From: Gilichinskyi gelida
GTDB taxonomy: Bacteria; Acidobacteriota; Thermoanaerobaculia; Gp7-AA8
DNA length: 64,000 nucleotides
Assembly: GCA_038040385.1 (NCBI GenBank)
Contig: JBBPII010000009.1
Coordinates: 124,001-188,000 of the forward strand
Direction of reading: 5' to 3'
Positions 57,571 to 64,000 of this stretch are shown piece by piece. The notes under the pieces were generated by a model. The model worked only from the letters and a program-made list of their open reading frames with translations, was not told the DNA's origin and made no database searches. Position 1 is the first letter of the stretch, and every line of letters begins with the position of its first letter. The position numbers and the translations under genes are program-made.

Positions 57571-59172
57571 ATGCGAATCCGACAATCAGCGATCTCCGTC
57601 CTTCTCGCCCTCTCGCTGGCCGCGCCGGCGCTCGCTGCGGACGGGCACTTCAAGATCCTGCAGATCAACGACGTCTACAAGATCGAAGGACTGGAGAACG
57701 GCACGGTGGGCGGGCTGGCGCGCGTGCGCACCATCCGCAAACAGCTCGAGAGCGACGGCACGCCGGTGCTGCTGATGCACGCCGGCGATGCGCTCTTTCC
57801 GTCGGTGATGAGCAAGTACCTCGCCGCGCAGCCCATCCTGCGAGTGATGAATGTGCTCGACGGCGACGCCGCGGCGTTCGATCCGAACATGTTCGTCACC
57901 CTCGGCAATCACGAGCTGGAGAACCCCGACGCCATCTACACCCTCGGCCGGCTCGCGCAGTCCGATTTCCGCTGGGTGACTTCGAACGTCTTCTACTGCC
58001 ACGGCGGCAATTGCGAGGAGACGTTCGCCAAGCGCGTGCCGACCATGCACGACACGTTGGTGATCAACGCGGGCGGCGTGCGGGTGGGGATCTTCGGGCT
58101 GACCACCGACAGCGGCAAGGCCGATTACTTCCGCATCGATTTCAACGACGAGAAGTCCCGCTTCGCCGCGGCGCGCAAGGCCATCGACTCGTTGAAGAAG
58201 CGCGGCGCGCGGGTCATCATCGGTCTCACGCATGAGGACTTCGACGACGACGTGGTGCTCGCGCAGCAGTTCCCCGAAATCACCCTGATCGTCGGCGGCC
58301 ACGATCATCTGTACGGACGGCGCAAGGTCGGCTCGACGCTCATCACCAAGGCTGATGCCGACGCGAAGAGCGTCATCGTGTGGGACGTCCGCGTTCCGGC
58401 GAAGGGAAAGCCCATCGTCACCGCCGATCGGATGATGGTCGACACCACGGTCGCCAACGACCCGATGGTGGCGAACGAGGTCGCCATGTGGCAGGCCGCG
58501 CTGGTGAAGAAGCTCGGACCGAACGACACCATCGGTCAGACCACGAATCTGCTCGAGGGGCTGGAGCCCGCGGTGCGCGGGCGGGAGACGGCGCTCGGCA
58601 ACTTCCTGGCCGACGTGGCGCGCGACTTCATGCAGGCGGACATCGGCCTGATGAACGGCGGCGGCATCCGCATCAACGACAACATTCCCCCCGGCCCGGT
58701 GCGGAAGTACGACATGGAAGGGATCTTCTACTACGCGAACCTGCTGGTGGACTTCAACCTCACCGGCGCGCAGCTTCTGGACATCCTTCGCAGCTCCGTG
58801 GCGCGCGTCGACGTCGGCGACGGGCGCTTCCTGCAGGTCTCGGGCATTCGTTTCAAATACCGTGCGGGAGGAGTGATCAATCCCGAGGATGTGCAGGTTC
58901 AGCGACGGGGCGAGAGCGACTTTCGTCCGCTCGACCTCGCCGGGACGTATCACGTCGGCACCATCCAGTACATCTACGACCGCGGCTCCGAGGATGGCTA
59001 CCCGCTGTTCGATCCGAAGAATCCGGACAGGCCGAAGCTGCTCCGCAACCGCACTGCGCCCGACTACGCCGCGAAGTACGACTACCGCGCAGCGACCGAG
59101 CAAACCATCCGCGCCCTGCCGGACAAGACCATCACCACGGCGATCGAAGGGCGCATCGTGCGCGTGGAGTGA
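57571..59172 (+). CDS. Secreted 5'-nucleotidase / metallophosphatase (UshA-like)
   Basis: A 533-residue exported enzyme, signal SAISVLLALSLAAPALA. N-terminal metallophosphatase: ILQINDVYKIEG, LLMHAGDAL, VTLGNHELENPD, IIGLTHEDFDDD, LIVGGHDHLYG (metal motifs; D-V rather than D-x-H at the first). C-terminal nucleotide-binding domain with ETALGNFLADVARDFMQADI, NGGGIR and LRSSVARVDVG. Removes phosphate from periplasmic nucleotides. Its stop overlaps the LolC/E-type permease gene. Confidence 0.9.
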   Translation: MRIRQSAISVLLALSLAAPALAADGHFKILQINDVYKIEGLENGTVGGLARVRTIRKQLESDGTPVLLMHAGDALFPSVMSKYLAAQPILRVMNVLDGDAAAFDPNMFVTLGNHELENPDAIYTLGRLAQSDFRWVTSNVFYCHGGNCEETFAKRVPTMHDTLVINAGGVRVGIFGLTTDSGKADYFRIDFNDEKSRFAAARKAIDSLKKRGARVIIGLTHEDFDDDVVLAQQFPEITLIVGGHDHLYGRRKVGSTLITKADADAKSVIVWDVRVPAKGKPIVTADRMMVDTTVANDPMVANEVAMWQAALVKKLGPNDTIGQTTNLLEGLEPAVRGRETALGNFLADVARDFMQADIGLMNGGGIRINDNIPPGPVRKYDMEGIFYYANLLVDFNLTGAQLLDILRSSVARVDVGDGRFLQVSGIRFKYRAGGVINPEDVQVQRRGESDFRPLDLAGTYHVGTIQYIYDRGSEDGYPLFDPKNPDRPKLLRNRTAPDYAAKYDYRAATEQTIRALPDKTITTAIEGRIVRVE

Positions 59173-60395
59173 TGAACCTTCCGCGAACCATCGCCTGGCG
59201 CTACCTCCGCCGTCCTACCGACGCGCTGGTGTCGGCGGTCGGCGCGGTGTCGGTCTTCGGCCTGATCATCGGCGTGATGGCGCTGGTGATCTCCATGGCC
59301 CTGATGACCGGCTATCGCGACGATCTGCAGCGGAAACTGCTCGGCGGGAACGCGGAGATTTTCGTCTACTCGATCAATGGGCCGATCTCCGACAAGTCGC
59401 GCCTGATCGACACCGTGCGCACCACGCCGGGGGTGGCCGAGGCCGCGCCGGTGCTCTTCCAGCACGCGCTGGTGACGACGGAGCGCAACACCACCGGCAC
59501 CGAGGTGATGCTGAAAGGAATCGAGGCGGCGCGGGCGCGCAGCTCGCCGATGCTGGGGAAGATCGTCGGCGCACGCGGCGCGTTCGATACGCCGGAAGGC
59601 GAGCGCGGCGTGGCGGTGGGGAAGTATCTGGCGACGAAGCTGGGCGTGCGCGCCGGCTCGTCGATCAGCATCACCGTGCCGACCGACGGTGGCGGCTCGT
59701 TCATGCCGCGCAGCGCCTCGTTCGTCGTCACCAACGTCTTCGATACCGGTTTCTACGAGTTCGACGCCCGCTGGCTGTTCATCGATCTCCCCGAGGCGGA
59801 GCGCCTTCTCAACGCTCCCGGCTCGGCAAACCTCCTGGAGGTGAAGCTCGCGTCCGGCGCGTCGCTCGAGGCGGTGACGCGCGCCATCTCCGACCGCACC
59901 GGCCACCGCTACGCCGTCAGCGACTGGCGCGACATGAACCGCCAGCTCTTCTCGATGCTCAAGATCCAGCAGCTCGTGCTCTTCATCGTCATCGGCCTGA
60001 TCGTCTTCGTCTCGACGTTCAACATCGTGTCGACGCTGATCATGACCGTGCACGAGAAGCGGAAAGAGATCGGCATCCTGTCGTCGATGGGGGCGGAATC
60101 GTCGCTGATCACCCGGATCTTTCTCTGGTACGGGACGATGGTCGGCGTGGCCGGCACCGCCGCCGGCGTGATCCTCGGAGTGGTGATCTGCTGGGTGATC
60201 ACCCGCTTCCACCTGGTGTCGTTCCCCCCCGAGATCGCCGAGGTCTATTTCGTCTCGTCGATCCCGTTCGTCACGCGCCTGCGCGACCTCGCGGTGATCA
60301 GCACGTTCGCCATCGTGGTGTCGTTCATCGCCACGGTGGTGCCGTCGCTGCGGGCGGCGAGGCTTTCGCCGGTGGAGGCGTTGCGGCACGAGTGA
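59172..60395 (+). CDS. LolC/E-type ABC transporter permease
   Basis: A 407-residue inner-membrane protein of the MacB/FtsX/LolC group: N-terminal helix (VSVFGLIIGVMALVISMALM), a periplasmic domain of about 220 residues (YSINGPISDKSRLIDTVRTT), and three C-terminal helices (QQLVLFIVIGLIVFVSTFNI; YGTMVGVAGTAAGVILGVVI; LAVISTFAIVVSFIATVVPS) with SLRAARLSPVEALRHE at the end. The usual role is releasing lipoproteins to LolA; the LolD ATPase gene is not adjacent. The stop is two bases before a heptamer repeat arm. Confidence 0.87.
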   Translation: MNLPRTIAWRYLRRPTDALVSAVGAVSVFGLIIGVMALVISMALMTGYRDDLQRKLLGGNAEIFVYSINGPISDKSRLIDTVRTTPGVAEAAPVLFQHALVTTERNTTGTEVMLKGIEAARARSSPMLGKIVGARGAFDTPEGERGVAVGKYLATKLGVRAGSSISITVPTDGGGSFMPRSASFVVTNVFDTGFYEFDARWLFIDLPEAERLLNAPGSANLLEVKLASGASLEAVTRAISDRTGHRYAVSDWRDMNRQLFSMLKIQQLVLFIVIGLIVFVSTFNIVSTLIMTVHEKRKEIGILSSMGAESSLITRIFLWYGTMVGVAGTAAGVILGVVICWVITRFHLVSFPPEIAEVYFVSSIPFVTRLRDLAVISTFAIVVSFIATVVPSLRAARLSPVEALRHE

Positions 60396-60396
60396 G

Positions 60397-60427
60397 GTTC
60401 GCCGTTGGCTGTTGGCCGTTGGCCGAG
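60397..60427. repeat. Left arm of an inverted heptamer repeat
   Basis: GTTCGCC, GTTGGCT, GTTGGCC, GTTGGCC, GAG. Pairs with 60847-60877 over 31 nt (29 Watson-Crick pairs, two G-U wobbles). Lies two bases after the permease stop. Confidence 0.85.
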
Positions 60428-60483
60428 GTAGGATTCTCGCGCTGGTCCACACACCGCTCCCTCGCTGACGCACCCACAAACAT

Positions 60484-60900
60484 ATGAAGAGTGCATTTCG
60501 CGATCTGCTCGCATGGCAGAAGGCTATGGACTTGGTCGATGAGATCTATCGCACCGTGTTGGAGTTTCCGCGGCACGAGCTGTTTGGGCTCTCATCGCAG
60601 ATGCGGCGATCGGCGTTACGGATTCCATCCGACATCGCCGAGGGGTCTGGTCGTTGGAATCTGCGCGATTTCCGGCGTCTCTTGCGTGACGCGCGCGGAT
60701 CAGCCTACGAGCTCGAGACTCAGATCGTTGTCGCTCAAAGGCAGCGCTACATCACGAACGAACGTGCCGATGAGCTGGCGTCGCAATGCGTCAGGGCGAC
60801 GCAGTTGATCAACGGTCTCATTCGATACATCAACAAGCGGCTGCGACTCGGCCAACGGCCAACGGTCAACGGCGAACGAACTCGTCAATCATCCCCATGA
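60484..60900 (+). CDS. Four-helix-bundle protein (23S rRNA intervening-sequence type)
   Basis: A 138-residue member of the four-helix-bundle / IVS protein family: FRDLLAWQKAMDLVDEIYRT, PRHELFGLSSQMRRSALRIP, SDIAEGSGRWNLRDFRRLLR, DARGSAYELETQIVVAQRQR. In spirochetes and others such genes lie in hairpin insertions of 23S rRNA; related bAvd proteins accompany diversity-generating retroelements. Here it sits inside an inverted heptamer repeat between two converging protein genes. The last 20 residues (GQRPTVNGERTRQSSP) are encoded by the right repeat arm. It overlaps carA by 35 bases. Confidence 0.9.
   Translation: MKSAFRDLLAWQKAMDLVDEIYRTVLEFPRHELFGLSSQMRRSALRIPSDIAEGSGRWNLRDFRRLLRDARGSAYELETQIVVAQRQRYITNERADELASQCVRATQLINGLIRYINKRLRLGQRPTVNGERTRQSSP
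60847..60877. repeat. Right arm of an inverted heptamer repeat
   Basis: CTC, GGCCAAC, GGCCAAC, GGTCAAC, GGCGAAC. Contains the stop codon of carA (60866-60868) and the 3' coding end of the four-helix-bundle gene. Complement of 60397-60427. Confidence 0.85.
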
Positions 60901-61966
60901 ACTCCCCGAACAGATAAAACGAATCATGCGGCCCCGGCGCCGCTTCGGGGTGGTACTGCACGGCGAGGATGGGCTCGCGGCGGTGGCGGAAGCCTTCGAG
61001 GGTCTGGTCGTTCAGGTTGATGTGCGTGAACTCGACGTCGTTCTCGCTGAGGGAGTGGGGGTCGACGGCGAAGCCGTGGTTCTGCGCGGTGATCTCCACC
61101 CGGCCGTTGCGCAGGTCCTTGACGGGATGGTTGCCGCCGCGGTGGCCGAACTTCAGCTTGTAGGTCTTGCCGCCGAGGGCCAGACCGAGGAGCTGGTGGC
61201 CGAGGCAGATGCCGAAAATGGGCACCTTACCGATCATGGCCCGGATGTTTTCCTGCGCGTAGGTGACCGGTTCGGGATCGCCCGGGCCGTTCGAGAGCAG
61301 CAGTCCGTCGGGATGGGTGGCGAGGATCTCGTCGGCGTGGGTGGTCGCCGGATAGACGGTCACCTCGCATCCGACCTGCGTCAGTTGGCGCAGGATGTCG
61401 CGCTTGCAGCCGAAGTCGTAGACGGCGATGCGCTTCTTGACGTGCTCCGGATGCTCGTCGAACGGGTAGGCGCGCAGGGCGGTGACGCGCTGCACCAGAT
61501 CGAGGCCGCTCATCGACGGCGCGCGACGCACCTCGGCGACGATGTCGTCGGCGCCGCGCGAGGCGTCGGTGGTGATCATCCCGCGCATCGCCCCCTCGTT
61601 GCGGATCTTCCGCGTCAGCGCGCGGGTGTCGACGCCCTGGATGGCGGCGATGCGATTCTGCTCGAAGTAGTCCGCCAGCGACATCTGCGAGTGCGCGTTC
61701 GACGGCGTCTCGATCGCGTCGCGCACCACGAATCCCGCCACCTGCGGCTGCTCGCTCTGCGCCACCTCGTGCTCGATGCCGTAGTTGCCGATGTGCGGGT
61801 AGGTCATGGTCACGATCTGGAAGCGGTACGACGGGTCGGTGGCGATCTCCTGATAACCGGTGAGCGAGGTGTTGAACACCACTTCCCCGATCGCGTTGGC
61901 CGCGGAGCCGAATGCTTCGCCGTCGTAGGTGGTGCCGTCTTCGAGGATGAGGCGGGCCGGAGGCAT
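60866..61966 (-). CDS. carA: Carbamoyl-phosphate synthase small subunit
   Basis: Glutamine amidotransferase subunit of carbamoyl-phosphate synthase, which feeds pyrimidine and arginine synthesis. The 366 residues include ILEDGTTYDGEAFGSAANAI, GEVVFNTSLTGYQEI, GVDTRALTRKIRNEGAMRGM, GLLLSNGPGDPEPVTYA, nucleophile Cys in PIFGICLGHQLLGLALGG and catalytic His in LAVQYHPEAAPGPHDS. No carB follows in the downstream (lower-coordinate) direction, where the four-helix-bundle element stands. carB must be elsewhere. Confidence 0.95.
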   Translation of the reverse strand: MPPARLILEDGTTYDGEAFGSAANAIGEVVFNTSLTGYQEIATDPSYRFQIVTMTYPHIGNYGIEHEVAQSEQPQVAGFVVRDAIETPSNAHSQMSLADYFEQNRIAAIQGVDTRALTRKIRNEGAMRGMITTDASRGADDIVAEVRRAPSMSGLDLVQRVTALRAYPFDEHPEHVKKRIAVYDFGCKRDILRQLTQVGCEVTVYPATTHADEILATHPDGLLLSNGPGDPEPVTYAQENIRAMIGKVPIFGICLGHQLLGLALGGKTYKLKFGHRGGNHPVKDLRNGRVEITAQNHGFAVDPHSLSENDVEFTHINLNDQTLEGFRHRREPILAVQYHPEAAPGPHDSFYLFGEFMGMIDEFVRR

Positions 61967-62048
61967 CGGTTCGCGATTATAGCTGGCGTCTGTCTTCTAA
62001 ATAACTACAGCTTTACACCGGGGCGAAGGGAGTGCATAATGCGCGGTC

Positions 62049-64000
62049 ATGCAAAAGAGAGATCGCATCGCCCTAGCGCTAGCTGTGTGTCTATTCTCGG
62101 TGGTGTCGGCCTGGGCTCAGACCGATACTGTCTACTTCTCGATCACGCCTTCCCAATTCTACGTCTACCAGGCGGAGGTCTTCCTGACCGTCCGGGGTGC
62201 CACGCTCGGCACAGAATCGACGGTCGTCACCTACACCAACGGCGATACCGTCATCGCCGTCGAGCCGCAGGTCAATCCCGGGCAATCGGTTCTGACCGAC
62301 GTCTGGGTTCCGGCCGGGGTGACCAGCGAGCCGGGCCAGTGGGCGGTGCGCGTGATCGCCACCGACGTCGGCGGCGAGCAGCGGATCTCCGGCCCCGTGT
62401 ATCTGAACGTGGTCGAGCGGCCGCAGACGGATCCGCCGCAGCTCTCCATGCCCGAGGTGGTGGTCTTCGAGGCAACGTCCGCCAACGGCGCGAATGCGAC
62501 TTATGACGCCGGCGGCGCGGGCTGCTCGCCTAGTTCCGGCTCATTCTTCCCGATGGGATCGACGACCGTGACTTGCTCGGCGTCGAACAGTTTCGGCACG
62601 ACCACCGGTTCATTCGTGCTGATAGTGACCGACACGACCGTCCCCGTGCTTTCGGGAGTGCCGGCGGACATCGCGACGACAAACCCGGTGGTGACGTTCA
62701 CCACGCCGACGGCGGTCGACAACATCAACGGCGCGCTCTCGGTCACCTGCGCGCCGGCATCGGGCTCGACCTTCCCTGAAGGCGAAACGGATGTGCAGTG
62801 CACGGCAATCGATGCGCACTCCAACTACGGGGTCGCCACGTTCAAGGTGACCATACTGGTGACGCCGGTTCTGCACCTGCCTGGCAACATCAGCGCGGAG
62901 GCCACCAGTGCGGCCGGCGCGGCGGTGAGCTACACCGCTACCGCGGACGGCGGACCGATTGCGTGCTCGCCGCTGTCGGGCTCGGTCTTCCCGCTCGGCA
63001 CGACGACGGTCGGTTGCTCGGCGACGAATGACGCGGGCACCACCACCGGCTCCTTCACCGTTACGGTGGTCGATACCACGCCGCCGGCGCTGACCGTGCC
63101 GGGCAACATGACCAAGGAAGCGACCGGTCCGAGCGGCGCGGCAGTCACCTTCACCGCGACGGCGACGGACCTCGGCGCCAACGTGACTCCGGTCTGCACG
63201 CCGGCGTCCGGCTCGACGTTCGCGCTCGGCGCGACGACTGTGCAGTGCACGGCGACCGATTCGCATTCGAACCAGTCCAGTGGCTCGTTCACGGTGACCG
63301 TGGTCGACACCACGCCGCCGGCGCTGAGCCTCCCTGCCAACATCACGGTCGAGGCGACCGCAGCGAACGGTGCGGCGGTCACTTTCAGCGCGACGGCGAC
63401 CGACCTCGTCGACGGCAGCGTGACTCCGGCCTGCACGGCGGCGTCCGGTTCGACCTTCGCGCTCGGCACGACGACGGTGAATTGCACCGCGACCGATTCG
63501 CGTTCGAACCAGTCCAGCGGCTCGTTCACGGTGACGGTGCGGGACACCACACCGCCTAACCTGACGGTTCCGGCCGACAAGACGGTCGAAGCCACCAGCG
63601 CCAGCGGCGCAGTGGTCACCTACACCACCTCGGCGACGGATCTCGTCGACGGCAACGTGACTCCGGTCTGCGCGCCGGCCTCCGGCTCGACGTTCCCGCT
63701 CGGTACGACCACGGTTCAGTGCAGCGCGACCGATGCGCACGGGAACCATTCCAACAAGTCATTCCTGGTGACGGTCAGAGACACGACGGCACCGGTCATC
63801 CTGGGCATCGACGGCACGCCGCGCGAAGTCCTCTGGCCGAACAATCACAAGATGCAGACCACCACCGTGATCGTCGTCGCGACGGACAACGTCGACGCCA
63901 GCCCGCACGCGCGCATCATCTCGGTGACCTCGGATCAGCCGGTCAATGACGGCGGTGACGGCGACACGTCGCCCGATTGGCTCATCACCGGCGACTTGAC
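62049..64000 (+). CDS. Secreted HYR-repeat protein, 3' end outside window
   Basis: A frame open from the ATG at 62049 to the window end (650 codons, no stop). Signal MQKRDRIALALAVCLFSVVS then AWAQ. An Ig-like N-terminal domain (about 25-130) is followed by six HYR (hyalin) repeats of 70-80 residues, each with paired Cys and the motifs FPxGxTxVxCxAxD, SFTVTVVDTTPP. Repeats start near 62450, 62660, 62872, 63085, 63325 and 63565. A different domain begins after 63805 (EVLWPNNHKMQTTTVIV). HYR proteins are extracellular adhesion-type proteins; a surface protein is likely. Confidence 0.85.
   Translation, partial: MQKRDRIALALAVCLFSVVSAWAQTDTVYFSITPSQFYVYQAEVFLTVRGATLGTESTVVTYTNGDTVIAVEPQVNPGQSVLTDVWVPAGVTSEPGQWAVRVIATDVGGEQRISGPVYLNVVERPQTDPPQLSMPEVVVFEATSANGANATYDAGGAGCSPSSGSFFPMGSTTVTCSASNSFGTTTGSFVLIVTDTTVPVLSGVPADIATTNPVVTFTTPTAVDNINGALSVTCAPASGSTFPEGETDVQCTAIDAHSNYGVATFKVTILVTPVLHLPGNISAEATSAAGAAVSYTATADGGPIACSPLSGSVFPLGTTTVGCSATNDAGTTTGSFTVTVVDTTPPALTVPGNMTKEATGPSGAAVTFTATATDLGANVTPVCTPASGSTFALGATTVQCTATDSHSNQSSGSFTVTVVDTTPPALSLPANITVEATAANGAAVTFSATATDLVDGSVTPACTAASGSTFALGTTTVNCTATDSRSNQSSGSFTVTVRDTTPPNLTVPADKTVEATSASGAVVTYTTSATDLVDGNVTPVCAPASGSTFPLGTTTVQCSATDAHGNHSNKSFLVTVRDTTAPVILGIDGTPREVLWPNNHKMQTTTVIVVATDNVDASPHARIISVTSDQPVNDGGDGDTSPDWLITGDL

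Noticed and set aside
60926..62506. Plus-strand frame covering carA and the start of the HYR gene
   Set aside because: It spans carA in antisense and continues out of frame into the HYR gene; no domain is seen.
62610..63749. Minus-strand frame of 379 codons across the HYR gene
   Set aside because: Repetitive RRRAxRRR composition mirrors the HYR repeats in antisense; the plus frame has signal peptide and domains.

Overview
The window reads as one contiguous piece of a GC-rich bacterial chromosome, most likely an Acidobacteriota (no 16S rRNA or other phylogenetic marker is present, so this is inference). The pointers are three tandem secreted proteins of the acidobacterial VWFA-related type, a serine/threonine kinase of the GPYEI / GAGGMGEV type with a C-terminal TPR region, a BlaI/M56 pair whose peptidase carries HEAT repeats, many lipoproteins and outer-membrane proteins, and dense coding on both strands. 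No rRNA, tRNA, CRISPR array, prophage or insertion sequence was recognised. The first gene (cobQ) and the last gene (a HYR-repeat surface protein) run off the window.

Layout. 1-4207: tightly overlapping cobalamin operon (cobQ C-terminus, btuF, btuC, btuD, cobU). 4194-8301: secreted metallophosphoesterase, a probably frameshifted beta-propeller protein, and on the minus strand a Dph6-like ATPase followed by a four-repeat small protein. 8321-10464: BlaI-type repressor and M56 peptidase-HEAT protein behind a well-formed promoter with two matching operators. 10578-16024: exported alpha/beta hydrolase, DUF4287/SRPBCC-like protein, membrane Ser/Thr kinase with TPRs, small lipoprotein. 16018-22327 (minus): probable six-gene operon of lipoprotein, outer-membrane protein, OmpR-type regulator, histidine kinase, PIG-L deacetylase and D-aminoacylase-type lipoprotein. 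22447-23981: porin-like protein plus a mini PstS-like binding protein. 24026-27585: 2Fe-2S subunit, molybdopterin subunit and XdhC maturation factor. 27589-30907 (minus): membrane protein and two paralogous outer-membrane proteins. 30965-37589: degenerate retropepsin lipoprotein, pruA-type dehydrogenase, TonB, beta-propeller lipoprotein, lepB, pcnB. 38104-46758: cysteine desulfurase, pseudo-receiver-PilZ protein, TPR protein, glycosyltransferase, mobA, moaC and three VWFA-related proteins. 46868-50747 (minus): lipoprotein, pepA, GNAT, a 65-aa protein and a nucleotidyltransferase. 50791-52951: NtrC-family regulator and murI. 52948-57482: alpha/beta-hydrolase lipoprotein, Phd/VapC-type toxin-antitoxin pair, M14 peptidase. 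57571-64000: 5'-nucleotidase, LolC/E-type permease, four-helix-bundle (23S-IVS-type) gene, carA, HYR-repeat protein.

Functional links. The molybdenum hydroxylase (24026-27585) and the molybdopterin genes mobA/moaC (41168-42176) would supply one another. btuFCD brings in corrinoids that CobQ and CobU assemble. TonB may energise outer-membrane transport.

The most unusual layer is the repeats. There are at least five inverted short-period repeats (7-bp or 8-bp units) with different sequences but the same architecture, several of them captured into reading frames. At 60397-60877 the two arms of such a repeat (31 nt each, pairing completely as RNA if two G-U wobbles are allowed) are separated by a complete four-helix-bundle gene. 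This resembles the way 23S rRNA intervening sequences carry the same protein family, but here it lies between two protein genes. Two cloverleaf-like palindromes, one of them a 63-bp in-frame insert in a gene, and three copies of a REP-like repeat, each exactly between convergent stop codons, add to this.
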